Below, one piece after another: positions 8,137 to 15,858 of a DNA stretch of 35,948 nt. Each line of letters opens with the position of its first letter. The first letter of the stretch is position 1. Made by a program: the position numbers and the translations under genes. The stretch covers positions 36,590-72,537 of the forward strand of contig DDJQ01000023.1 of the NCBI GenBank assembly GCA_002339125.1, in the 5' to 3' direction. Under the pieces are notes generated by a model. The model made no database searches. It was not told the origin of the DNA and worked only from the letters and a program-made list of their open reading frames with translations. This stretch comes from Alteromonadaceae bacterium UBA2620. Its GTDB lineage: Bacteria > Pseudomonadota > Gammaproteobacteria > Enterobacterales > Alteromonadaceae.

Positions 8137-9525
8137 ATGACCACCTCTACCGAAACACGAATCGAGCAAGACAGCATGGGCGAACTGGAAGTCCCTGCAG
8201 AGGCTTTATATGGCGCGCAAACCCAGCGGGCAGTCAATAATTTTCCGGTCAGTGGCCAGTCTATGCCAGAGGCTTTTATCAGAGCATTGATCACGGTAAA
8301 AAAAGCCGCAGCTCAGGCCAACGTCGCATTAGATACGCTGGACAGCGATACAGGTGAAGCGATTTGTCAGGCCTGCGACCAATTACTCAACGAGCCGCAA
8401 CTTATGGCACACTTCCCGGTCGACATTTTTCAGACCGGTTCAGGCACCAGTACCAACATGAACGCCAATGAAGTGATTGCCAGGGTAGCCAGTCAGCAGT
8501 CAGGCCTGTCTATTCACCCCAACGATCACGTTAATTACGGCCAGAGCAGTAACGATATAATCCCCACCACTATTCATGTGAGTGCCGCACTTGCCTTGAA
8601 GCAGGAACTCTTGCCCTCACTCAGTCACCTGTATCGCGTGATTGGTAATAGGGCCAGTGAGCTAAAAGATGTCTGTAAAACTGGCCGTACCCACCTGATG
8701 GATGCTATGCCGGTGCGTATGGATCAGAGTTTATCGGGCTGGCAGGCGCAAATAGGGCAGCAGATTAAAGCATTGAATGCCCACCAGCCGGCTATACAAA
8801 CACTGGCACTGGGTGGTACGGCAGTTGGCACCGGCATTAATGCTCACCCCGACTTCTCAGCCATATTTAATGAAAAGCTGACTTCGCTTAGCGGCGTCCC
8901 TTTTCAGCCGACAGATAACTATTTCGCGCTTATTGCCTCGCAGGACACCGCGGTTACCTTATCTGGCTTGCTGAAATCAACCGCGGTGAGTTTAATGAAA
9001 ATCAGTAACGACTTACGCTGGATGAACTCAGGGCCACTGGCAGGTCTCGGCGAAATCGCCCTGCCTGCTCTGCAACCCGGCTCCTCGATTATGCCGGGTA
9101 AGGTAAATCCGGTTATCCCGGAAGCAGTGGCGATGGCTTCCGCCCAGGTTATTGGCAATGATGCCGCCATTACGGTTGGCGGTCAGTCAGGTAACTTTGA
9201 GTTAAATGTCATGCTGCCAATGATTGCCAGCAATCTGTTAAGTAGCTTTACGCTGATGGCCAACAGCGCTTCGTTACTGGCAGATAGCGCCATCAGTGGC
9301 TTTGAGGTATTAAACGAAAATCTGGAAGCCGCATTGGACAAAAACCCGATCCTGGTCACGGCGCTTAACCCCATAATCGGCTACAACAAAGCCGCCGAAA
9401 TTGCTAAGCGAGCCTACAAAGAGAAGCGGCCGATTGTCGACGTAGCCGACGAAATGACCGACCTGTCACGGCAAGAGTTAACCGAACTGCTCGACCCGAG
9501 AAAGCTGACCGATAACAGCCAGTAA
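8137..9525 (+). CDS. fumC: Class II fumarate hydratase FumC
   Basis: Iron-independent fumarase catalysing reversible hydration of fumarate to L-malate in the TCA cycle; homotetramer in the cytoplasm. At 462 residues it has the family length. Seen: RIEQDSMGELEVP start, SGTSTNMNANEV, the HPNDHVNYGQSSND-type substrate loop, GRTHLMDAMPV with His186 (general position of E. coli His188), and the superfamily signature GSSIMPGKVNP from residue 315. AAGGA lies eight bases before the ATG. Coupling to a FagA-like gene and a Fur-like box suggests it replaces Fe-S fumarases when iron is scarce, as known for Pseudomonas fumC1; that regulation is inferred here. Confidence 0.96.
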   Translation: MTTSTETRIEQDSMGELEVPAEALYGAQTQRAVNNFPVSGQSMPEAFIRALITVKKAAAQANVALDTLDSDTGEAICQACDQLLNEPQLMAHFPVDIFQTGSGTSTNMNANEVIARVASQQSGLSIHPNDHVNYGQSSNDIIPTTIHVSAALALKQELLPSLSHLYRVIGNRASELKDVCKTGRTHLMDAMPVRMDQSLSGWQAQIGQQIKALNAHQPAIQTLALGGTAVGTGINAHPDFSAIFNEKLTSLSGVPFQPTDNYFALIASQDTAVTLSGLLKSTAVSLMKISNDLRWMNSGPLAGLGEIALPALQPGSSIMPGKVNPVIPEAVAMASAQVIGNDAAITVGGQSGNFELNVMLPMIASNLLSSFTLMANSASLLADSAISGFEVLNENLEAALDKNPILVTALNPIIGYNKAAEIAKRAYKEKRPIVDVADEMTDLSRQELTELLDPRKLTDNSQ

Positions 9526-9555
9526 CATTGAGGGTGAGAACCGGTAAATAATGTT

Positions 9556-9579
9556 CGTTCTGACAATCCTTACAGAACG
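9556..9579. terminator. Hairpin between convergent fumC and hmoA-like genes
   Basis: Seven-base arms CGTTCTG (9556-9562) and CAGAACG (9573-9579) with a 10-base loop; the right arm overlaps the end of the convergent gene. It lacks a long T-run, so terminator strength is doubtful. Confidence 0.4.
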
Positions 9580-9872
9580 GCATCAAACAGTTCAAGCCGG
9601 GGCGGGCCCGCATAGAAATCGCGGCTCTGACCTGCGCCGGCATGGGCTTTTTTAAACGCGTCAGATTTCACCCAGTTATCAAAACTGGCTCTGCTTTGCC
9701 AGCACACATGGGTCGAAAACAAAGTGTAGTCGTCAAAAGTTTCGCCTTGCAATAAATGGAACGACTCAAATCCCGGCACCTCATCAAGAAAACTTTCCCG
9801 CTGTCGCCACATTTCAATAAAGGCTGTTTCACTGCCCGGCTTCACCTTAAAACGATTCATTGCAATAAACAT
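9570..9872 (-). CDS. Antibiotic-biosynthesis-monooxygenase family protein (HmoA/IsdG-like)
   Basis: A 100-residue ABM-fold protein. The ATG at 9872 is used because AAGGA precedes it at good spacing; an ATG 27 bases upstream has no ribosome site. MFIAMNRFKVKPGSETAFIE, then VPGFESFHLLQG and YTLFSTHVCWQSRASFDNWV and SDAFKKAHA match the heme-degrading HmoA branch (dimeric alpha-beta barrel). By family it would cleave heme to release iron, but ABM proteins vary and small aromatic monooxygenase activity is an alternative. It follows a small two-helix membrane protein closely. Its proximity to the iron-response genes fits heme or iron use. Confidence 0.82.
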   Translation of the reverse strand: MFIAMNRFKVKPGSETAFIEMWRQRESFLDEVPGFESFHLLQGETFDDYTLFSTHVCWQSRASFDNWVKSDAFKKAHAGAGQSRDFYAGPPRLELFDAVL

Positions 9873-9895
9873 CTGACTGTCCTTTTCAATAAAAG

Positions 9896-10120
9896 TCATT
9901 CACTATCGTGATCTCTAGTCTTAAGTGGTGCAACCACCATTTTGAAAAACAAGGTGGCCAGCGCCGTTATTAAACTGGCAGACAAGGACCAGTGTAACGC
10001 TCTGTCAGCCTCCACTTCGAGGCTAAGCAAAATAAAGAACACGGTAAAATAAGCAAGCCCGGCTGAAATGGTGACCGCCGAATAGTGTAATGCATTCTTG
10101 ATAAGCGTATCTTTATTCAC
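9896..10120 (-). CDS. Small two-helix inner-membrane protein
   Basis: A 74-residue protein starting at GTG, with GGAG six bases upstream, which decides the start. Two hydrophobic segments (YSAVTISAGLAYFTVFFILLS and SLSASLITALATLFFKMVV) flank a short acidic loop (EVEADRA), and the tail TRDHDSE is acidic. It ends 23 bases before the HmoA-like gene, so the two are probably co-transcribed. No family recognised. Confidence 0.7.
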   Translation of the reverse strand: MNKDTLIKNALHYSAVTISAGLAYFTVFFILLSLEVEADRALHWSLSASLITALATLFFKMVVAPLKTRDHDSE

Positions 10121-10158
10121 TTGATTCTCCGCTAGCTGCCATGGCCCTCAGGCACAGG

Positions 10159-10839
10159 CTAATCGTGTTTTGCGTTCAGCGCATCGTTGTCTGGCTGCGA
10201 ACCAGCACCCAGAAATCCATCGATAACCGTTTGTTCATGCTCGGTAAATGCGCTGTTGAAATTGTCCGGATGAACAGGAATAGCGCGCCGTAGCGGCGGC
10301 GCAATACGTTCATTGGCGCGCGCCAGTTGCCGGGTAAATTGAGCCGGTGAGATACGGTTATAAGTGAAAACGCCAGGTTTGCCGCTACCGGTTGTAGGCG
10401 TCAGCAAATCATCATGCTCTAACAAAAATGCATGTTTAAACACCGCCTGGGATTTGCTGAAGTCGGCGTTGGTGCTGCGCAGCAGTGCGGCCTCCGGCAG
10501 CGCTTTGATTCGAACTGTACCGTTGTTTTTCTGCCAGGTAACACCACAAACACTAATAACCAGTGCGGTATTTCGCGTTGCGGTGACTGCGCGGGCGAAG
10601 GGTGAGTCCGACGGCAGTTTGTCCAGCGTTTCGACCACATTCGCCAGGGAGTCCGGTGATAGCTTTTCCAGTGTCACTACCCCACTGTTGGCGGTATAAG
10701 TCAGTTTGAGGGTATTTTCCAGATAATACACCTCACCGGTATCCTGCCAGATGGAGCCGCCAGGTTGCTCTGGTTGGCTAACATCGGTTTTCTTTGCGGC
10801 GCTGTTGAAACGTTTTAATAGCCCGGGTAACACTGCCAT
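10159..10839 (-). CDS. Uncharacterised protein, 226 residues
   Basis: No signal peptide or membrane helix. The N-terminal tail is basic and Lys/Gln/Pro-rich. The middle alternates strands and helices (EVYYLENTLKLTYTANSG; VVTLEKLSPDSLANVVETL; ALVISVCGVTWQKNNGTVRI), and the C-terminus is helical and polar (AQFTRQLARANERIAPPLRR, FTEHEQTVIDGFLG). It lies 38 bases upstream of the small membrane protein and HmoA-like genes on the same strand, so it may head that operon. The ribosome site (GGGAAG) lies unusually close to the ATG, so the start is uncertain. I do not recognise the family. Confidence 0.65.
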   Translation of the reverse strand: MAVLPGLLKRFNSAAKKTDVSQPEQPGGSIWQDTGEVYYLENTLKLTYTANSGVVTLEKLSPDSLANVVETLDKLPSDSPFARAVTATRNTALVISVCGVTWQKNNGTVRIKALPEAALLRSTNADFSKSQAVFKHAFLLEHDDLLTPTTGSGKPGVFTYNRISPAQFTRQLARANERIAPPLRRAIPVHPDNFNSAFTEHEQTVIDGFLGAGSQPDNDALNAKHD

Positions 10840-10914
10840 CTTCCCAAAAAGTAAACCTTAATCTGATACGGCATGAGCAGAAAACTGGTTTATTCCAAAC
10901 GCTTTATCAGGTAA

Positions 10915-11310
10915 CTAGTGATGCGGTCGGCTCCAGATAAAAGTCATAACAGCGCAAAGCGTTATGCCCTGGATAATAAGGAGCGCCGGGCGCAGCTCCA
11001 TTACTATTGAAATGGTGTAAACCACTAACACCGATGCCGTAGCTGCATATTTCGCCGCCAGGCTAATTGCACCGCTACGTTGCCAGTCGGCTATTGCCGG
11101 GCCAAAGATCCGATGATTAATTAACCAGTCATGGGCGCGATTAGAGGAGCGGGCAAAACAGTAAGCCGCCAATAGCATAAAAGGCACCGTAGGTAATAAA
11201 GGCAATACCGCGCCAATCCCGCCTAACACCACACAAGACAAGCCCAATAATAACCAGACAGGACGCATCATTGACGAGCGGGAAGGACTACAACATCTTG
11301 GCTCACTCAC
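10915..11310 (-). CDS. DUF454 / YbaN-like inner-membrane protein
   Basis: A 131-residue membrane protein. The core motifs of the YbaN family are visible: WLLLGLSCVVLGGIGAVLPLLPTVPFMLLAAYCFARSS, then HDWLINHRIFGPAIADWQRSGAIS, and two later hydrophobic segments. A short Cys-rich N-terminal tail (EPRCCSPSRSS) precedes Met14/Met15, which are alternative starts. Function unknown; family members often lie near heme or iron genes. Upstream AGGTG is only four bases from the first ATG, so the start is not firm. Confidence 0.85.
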   Translation of the reverse strand: MSEPRCCSPSRSSMMRPVWLLLGLSCVVLGGIGAVLPLLPTVPFMLLAAYCFARSSNRAHDWLINHRIFGPAIADWQRSGAISLAAKYAATASVLVVYTISIVMELRPALLIIQGITLCAVMTFIWSRPHH

Positions 11311-11668
11311 ATTTACACCTTACATTTTTCGAAGCTTACCAGGCTGTTTGCTTTGCAGCTTACAAACCGAGGGGGTTCGTCTCCAGTACATACCTGAAGC
11401 TTAGCATCCACCCAGTATTCTGCCAGTGCTCTAACAAGCTGATATTGTGAATATTATTAATACAAAGCCAGGCGATACCTGATGAATAAACCAGCCATTA
11501 GTAAACTTAAGTGACCAGTACGGGGATATAAATTTTGGCTTTGGAGGATGTGCTTTGCGACCACCCAGTGCCAGGTTTCATCACCAGCTGTAGAGCACGT
11601 GAAGCACTGAAGATATTCGAAGGTAGTCAGCTAACCGCCCTTTGCTAAGGGCGATTAGCCTGGATGGG
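11311..11668. other. Gene-free stretch between DUF454 and azurin genes
   Basis: About 360 bases without a convincing gene. A short GTG-started frame near 11550 (32 codons) follows GGAGG by only two bases and looks random. A hairpin CGCCCTT/AAGGGCG at 11637-11653 lies downstream of the azurin gene on its strand but lacks a T-run. Nothing else recognised. Confidence 0.5.
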
Positions 11669-12109
11669 TTAGTTAACGATAAACGCGCCCTTCATGATGG
11701 CAAAGTGGCCAGGGAATGAACAAAAGAACGTGTAGTCTTCACCGGCTGTTAAACCAGCAACATCTACCGTAATGGTGTCCTGCTCTCCACCGCCAATAAT
11801 TTTGGTGGCCGCGATAATACGTTCATCGCCCGGAGGCAGGTAATTGTTATCCGGACCTGCTTTCAGGGCGCCGTTAACAATTTCCTGGGCATCGGCAGTA
11901 GTCGATAAAACCCAGTTATGGCCCATGTATTTCTTGTCCAGCTGCCCGGTATGCTTCAGCGTTACCTCAAAGGTATCGCACGAGGCAGGCACAGACATTT
12001 CTTTCATGTTGAACTGCATCATATCGTTACTCTCGATAGTCACAGCGCACTCATCAGCCAGGGTAAAACTGCTAAAGGCTACTAACAAAAACGCTAAACA
12101 CTTTTTCAT
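11669..12109 (-). CDS. Azurin (type 1 blue copper protein)
   Basis: Periplasmic one-electron carrier. The ATG at 12109 (MKKCLAFLLVAFSSFTLA, then mature protein) has GAGAG seven bases upstream; an ATG six bases earlier is an alternative. The mature protein starts DECAVTIESNDMMQFNMKEM and keeps the Cys3-Cys26-type disulfide pair (ECAV, SCDTF). The copper ligands are all present: His in YMGHNWVL, then Cys, His and Met in FCSFPGHFAIMKG with the standard spacing (Cys +5 His +4 Met). Length fits azurin (about 128 residues mature). It stands alone, so its redox partner cannot be read from context; a c-type cytochrome or peroxidase would be usual. Confidence 0.95.
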   Translation of the reverse strand: MKKCLAFLLVAFSSFTLADECAVTIESNDMMQFNMKEMSVPASCDTFEVTLKHTGQLDKKYMGHNWVLSTTADAQEIVNGALKAGPDNNYLPPGDERIIAATKIIGGGEQDTITVDVAGLTAGEDYTFFCSFPGHFAIMKGAFIVN

Positions 12110-12239
12110 AGACATACTCTCATCTGTTAATTGATTATATATGTAACACTCGGCACAAAGGATTAACATTATCCGTTAAGCCGCATCTGTACTACTTACG
12201 AACTACTTCCTGATTAGTATTTGCTGCCAGTGCTGCGGA

Positions 12240-13715
12240 CTAGTAAGTATCGCGATGATAACGCTGTTCATCTATAAGCTGCATTAATGCGTCTTCGCCG
12301 AGTATGTCAGTGAACGCTTGGTGCACAGCCTGCCCCATTCCCTGATGGCTGCCACACACATAAATATGCGCTCCCCGGGCAATTATGTTTTGCAGTTCAT
12401 CGGCTGCCGCTACCATGACATCCTGTACATATTGGCCAGGCTCGCCTCGCGAATAGGCCTGCTGAATTTTAAGCCCGGCAAACCCCATTTGCCACGCTTC
12501 AATAGCGGCAGGGATAACATTGTCCAGTTGCGGCGACTGCTCACCATAAATTAACCAGATGTCGGCATCACTGTTAGCATAATATCGCTTTGCCAGTTGG
12601 GCGCGAATGCCAGCCAGGCCACTGCCCGCGCCGATGAGCACCAGCGGTACATCAAGTTGCGCAATATGGCATAGCGGATTGTCTTTCACGTTGGCACAAA
12701 ATGGCTCTTCACTGCCCGCATAGGTGGTCAGCCAGCCGGAGCCGATACCTGGCGTACCATCTGGGTGATACTGTTTTCTGACCATCAGTTTTAGCTGCCC
12801 TTCTTCAGGTACCGATGCAATGCTGTAACTACGCAGAGGTAACAAGGGCATGTTTAAAATGTGTTGCTCTTTGTTCCCTGCCCCGGCTAAATCCGTCAGT
12901 TGGCGGGTTTGCAATACAAGCTTAAGCGGGGTTGGCGTTCCCTCAACAGCAATAACCGTATCCGGGTTGAGTTCATGCTTGTTAAGCCATTCAGCAATGG
13001 CCGTGTTAGCGTTATGAGGCTGAATATCGAGAATGTCACCGGCCTGCCAGGCGGGCAATGCCTGCTCGGCATCCAGTGTCACCATAAAGAGTTCCCGGCC
13101 ATCTGCACTGTTGAGTTGCTGTTGCTCAGTGACCCGCCAGGTACTGGCTTTAAAAGAGCTTTCAGCACTCTGGGAAGCGTCACCCGGCAGGGGCTGCGAC
13201 TGTGCCCGGTCGATTTTTTCCAGCTCAGCGATGGCCGTGGCACCGGATTGTTGAAGGGCAACATCGAGTAGTTCGCCAAAGGCACAAAACGCCGGGTACT
13301 GACTATCCCCCAGAGCGATTACCTGGTATGAAAGGGATTGCAGTAATGCAGTATTGTGCTGTTTATTATGCTGCTGAAGCGCCCGGTAAAAACGGCGGCC
13401 GTTATCGGGTGGCTCGCCGTCACCATAGGTACTAACCACAAATAATGCATCGTTTGCTTTTCGTAAGGTATCAATGGCCAGATCATTCAGCGCGATAACT
13501 TTCACCGGGCGGTCTGATTCCAGCAATTCAGCCTGGTATTCGGCCAACTGTTTTGCCGTGCCGGTTTGGCTGGCGTAAGCCACAATAAACGCACCGGTAG
13601 TGACATGCCGCCGCTCTCGTTGCCGGGCATAATGGCTAACGATGATAAAACCTACCCATGCGCAATAAGCCAGGCACAGGGCAATAGCCAGCCACAGTCG
13701 TTGGTTATCCGTCAT
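12240..13715 (-). CDS. Membrane-anchored diflavin reductase (CPR / CysJ-like)
   Basis: A 491-residue protein. An N-terminal membrane helix (about 8-27) is followed by an FMN flavodoxin domain (VAYASQTGTAKQ 46-56, VVSTYGDGEPPDNG 93-106, IALGDSQYPAFCAFGE 133-148), then an FAD-binding ferredoxin-reductase domain (RSYSIAS 295-301) and an NAD(P)H domain (VLIGAGSGLAGIRA 359-372, VCGSHQGMG 453-461), ending in HRDTY. It passes electrons from NAD(P)H via FAD and FMN to an acceptor. It is separated by 22 bases from the upstream PepSY membrane protein, a pairing common in iron-regulated loci. The acceptor is therefore likely a ferric complex or a membrane partner rather than sulfite; no CysI is present. 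This is family-plus-context inference. Confidence 0.88.
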   Translation of the reverse strand: MTDNQRLWLAIALCLAYCAWVGFIIVSHYARQRERRHVTTGAFIVAYASQTGTAKQLAEYQAELLESDRPVKVIALNDLAIDTLRKANDALFVVSTYGDGEPPDNGRRFYRALQQHNKQHNTALLQSLSYQVIALGDSQYPAFCAFGELLDVALQQSGATAIAELEKIDRAQSQPLPGDASQSAESSFKASTWRVTEQQQLNSADGRELFMVTLDAEQALPAWQAGDILDIQPHNANTAIAEWLNKHELNPDTVIAVEGTPTPLKLVLQTRQLTDLAGAGNKEQHILNMPLLPLRSYSIASVPEEGQLKLMVRKQYHPDGTPGIGSGWLTTYAGSEEPFCANVKDNPLCHIAQLDVPLVLIGAGSGLAGIRAQLAKRYYANSDADIWLIYGEQSPQLDNVIPAAIEAWQMGFAGLKIQQAYSRGEPGQYVQDVMVAAADELQNIIARGAHIYVCGSHQGMGQAVHQAFTDILGEDALMQLIDEQRYHRDTY

Positions 13716-13737
13716 TCAAACTGCTCCCCGCCCGGCA

Positions 13738-14337
13738 TCAATGGATAAAGACCAGTGCGATAACCACCGGGATCAATAACCCCAGCGCGGTAACGGGCCA
13801 GGTAGACTGCTTGTGAGAGGCCTGTTTTACCAGTAACCATAATCCGGTCAGGGTAAACACAATCATGGCAATGGCTATTACATCGATAAACACAAACCAC
13901 ACCGGCCCGGTGTTACGGCCCTTGTGTAAATCATTAAAATAAGCAATCCAGCCGCGCTCTGTGCCTTCATATAGCAGCGCTGCATCATCCACGTTGATGG
14001 CCAGCCAGCGATCGGCACCGGGCCCCGGCCAGGCCAGGTAAAACTCCATACCATCAAATTCGCCGGCCACATCAGGGGGAACACTAATACTGTGTTCACT
14101 GCCCAGCCACTGGCGAACCGGTTGTGGCGCCGGCATTTCTGCCATGGGTAAGTCCTGTAAGAGCGTTAACACATCAGCGGGCACTTCACTTTCTACAGTA
14201 GTAACGGAGATCGATGCAGGGATTACTGCGGCGTGGTTAAGCGTAATGCCGGTAACGGCAAATAGCAGCATGCCAACCAGCGAAACGGCAGCACTGATCC
14301 AGTGCCATTGACGGGCCGTGCCCAGTGAAAATCGCAT
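13738..14337 (-). CDS. PepSY-associated membrane protein
   Basis: A 199-residue inner-membrane protein with three or four helices: one N-terminal (WHWISAAVSLVGMLLFAVTGI, followed by TLNHA, the PepSY_TM-type start) and a C-terminal cluster (VWFVFIDVIAIAMIVFTLTGLWLL; WPVTALGLLIPVVIALVFI). The periplasmic middle holds a degenerate PepSY-like region, with YLAWPGPGADRWLAINVDDAALLYEG and the conserved YFNDLHKGRNTG just before the membrane. It lies directly upstream of the diflavin reductase and downstream of a Fur-like box, so the two likely form an iron-regulated operon reducing ferric siderophore or free ferric iron at the inner membrane. The exact role is unproven. Confidence 0.85.
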   Translation of the reverse strand: MRFSLGTARQWHWISAAVSLVGMLLFAVTGITLNHAAVIPASISVTTVESEVPADVLTLLQDLPMAEMPAPQPVRQWLGSEHSISVPPDVAGEFDGMEFYLAWPGPGADRWLAINVDDAALLYEGTERGWIAYFNDLHKGRNTGPVWFVFIDVIAIAMIVFTLTGLWLLVKQASHKQSTWPVTALGLLIPVVIALVFIH

Positions 14338-14433
14338 AACGAAATACCCTTATCGTTGCTATGCAGTGCGTGCTGTGAACCCATAGGAAGCAGGAATATC
14401 CTGGCTGTCAGGGCACCTTTTCGGAAAAGTAAA

Positions 14434-14448
14434 TGATAACCATTTTTA
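14434..14448 (-). promoter_or_regulatory. Fur box candidate upstream of PepSY-diflavin reductase operon
   Basis: tgataaccattttta matches 12 of 15 positions of the Fur consensus. It is about 100 bases upstream of the PepSY protein start and the best iron-box match between 14338 and 14603. Confidence 0.65.
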
Positions 14449-14603
14449 TTTGTCCGTCAACACACATGTACTACACTGGTCTCTGGAATCAGGGGTTTAA
14501 ACTTTATGAGGGCTGTAAAACTGAGAGTGGGGAGTAAAACAAACCAGGGTTATGCTACCGCGGATGTTAGCTATTCAGGCATCCGCAGCATCAATAAAAG
14601 TAT

Positions 14604-14978
14604 TCAGGCAGGGCCAAACTGGTCGTTGAGGTAACCAATAATTTGCTTGGATTCGTAAAGCCACTCTTCCCGGCCATCGCTGTGCTGAATACGTAAACAA
14701 GGCACCTGCACTTTGCCGCCGCCCTGGATCAGTTCTTCGCGGTGCGGTGAGCCCTGCACGGCGCTGCGCTTTTCAATGGGTACGCGCAGTTTATGAATGG
14801 CTCGGCGGGTTTTGACACAAAACGGACAGGCAAAAAAGTGGTAAAGGGTCATCCCCTGGGCAGCCTGAGCAACCTTTTGCTGTGCTTCCGGGGTACGCTT
14901 CACCCGACTCCAGCGGGTTAATACATCAACGGATACAATAACCAGACCCAGTGCGTTGCGAACAAGTTTTACAATCAT
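14604..14978 (-). CDS. Membrane-anchored glutaredoxin / GST-N domain protein
   Basis: A 124-residue protein. A hydrophobic N-terminus (LVRNALGLVIVSVDVLTRW) would anchor it, followed by a basic linker and a thioredoxin-fold domain with the dithiol active site in FFACPFCVKTRRAI (CPFC), a cis-Pro loop (KVQVPCLRIQ) and the glutathione-binding region YESKQIIGYLND. By family it would reduce disulfides or glutathione adducts. It is a single gene, with a GCGGATG/CATCCGC hairpin (14560-14586) downstream. Confidence 0.85.
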   Translation of the reverse strand: MIVKLVRNALGLVIVSVDVLTRWSRVKRTPEAQQKVAQAAQGMTLYHFFACPFCVKTRRAIHKLRVPIEKRSAVQGSPHREELIQGGGKVQVPCLRIQHSDGREEWLYESKQIIGYLNDQFGPA

Positions 14979-15030
14979 TAACTGAATGTCCTTGGGTTGA
15001 AAAAAGAACGCAGTATAGTCTTTTTAACCG

Positions 15031-15747
15031 TTAAGAAAAAACCGTGTGACGAGAAAAAGCGCGGATTAATCCCGAGAACAATTCATCGGTAGTGAGTGAA
15101 TCGGCAAGATGGCGATTTAGACAAGTGTGGGCGTTCAGCTTAACTCTGTCGGGGATATTATTGAATTCGTTACACGCATTCACCGGCGGAATAATGCTTT
15201 CCAGCACATCATCAATCAGCAGGCAGGCATGTGCCAGCACAATTCTGCGCCCGCCCGGGGCGGTCAGCACGCGCTGCGCCGTGCCTACAATTTTCTGGCC
15301 GTTAATGTTCAGGTTATAATCGCCATCACAATAAGCATACTCGGTAGCATGAATGTCGGCACTGATATCCAGGGCGGCAAAGAACGCCAGCAAATTATCA
15401 CAAAGCTGCTGATAAGCGCCTTTAACCGAATAAGACTGCGTTGCAGTTAAGGTGTACATGTGAGCAATATTCAGCATGGCAGGGCTTTGTGGCACCGGCG
15501 AACCGCCTGAGCGACGCTGCAAAATGTCCCAGCCCCGTTGAGCCAGCCACTCACTTAACGGCTCGGTTTTCTGCCACTTTCTGCCTGCCGGTAAAACGAT
15601 GGCCGGCGCCGTGCAGCGCCACAATAATAAAGCCTGATTAAAGTCGCCCTGCTTTACCTGCTCCAGCAGTAGTTGTTCTTTTTCCATTGCCTTATCACAG
15701 GTAGTGGCCGGCAACCGAACTACCCGGTGCTTTTGTTTATCGCTCAT
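15031..15747 (-). CDS. Lipoate-protein ligase / octanoyltransferase family protein (LplA-like)
   Basis: A 238-residue protein of the biotin/lipoate ligase fold. The ATG at 15747 (MSDKQKHRVVRLP) is favoured; a GTG 51 bases upstream is an alternative and neither has a strong ribosome site. Motifs: WRCTAPAIVLPAGRKW, RRSGGSPVPQSPAMLNIA in place of the usual RRxSGGGxVxHxxGxLN, and DGDYNLNINGQKIVGTAQR with the conserved lysine that contacts the lipoyl/octanoyl group. It would attach lipoate or move octanoate to lipoyl domains, or may act on another acyl-carrier. The His and second Gly of the classic motif are altered, so true LplA activity is uncertain. Confidence 0.78.
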   Translation of the reverse strand: MSDKQKHRVVRLPATTCDKAMEKEQLLLEQVKQGDFNQALLLWRCTAPAIVLPAGRKWQKTEPLSEWLAQRGWDILQRRSGGSPVPQSPAMLNIAHMYTLTATQSYSVKGAYQQLCDNLLAFFAALDISADIHATEYAYCDGDYNLNINGQKIVGTAQRVLTAPGGRRIVLAHACLLIDDVLESIIPPVNACNEFNNIPDRVKLNAHTCLNRHLADSLTTDELFSGLIRAFSRHTVFS

Positions 15748-15858
15748 CAACGTTGCAATTAACTGTAAATACCCTGGACGAATCACACCACAATCCACAG
15801 GCGCTGGCCAGCAGATTTATGTAACCCGTTTTAACCTTCTTACAAAAGCCGCCGGAGC

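Noticed and set aside
11550..11648. GTG-started 32-codon gene after GGAGG
   Set aside because: Spacing of two bases is too short and the peptide has no recognisable feature.
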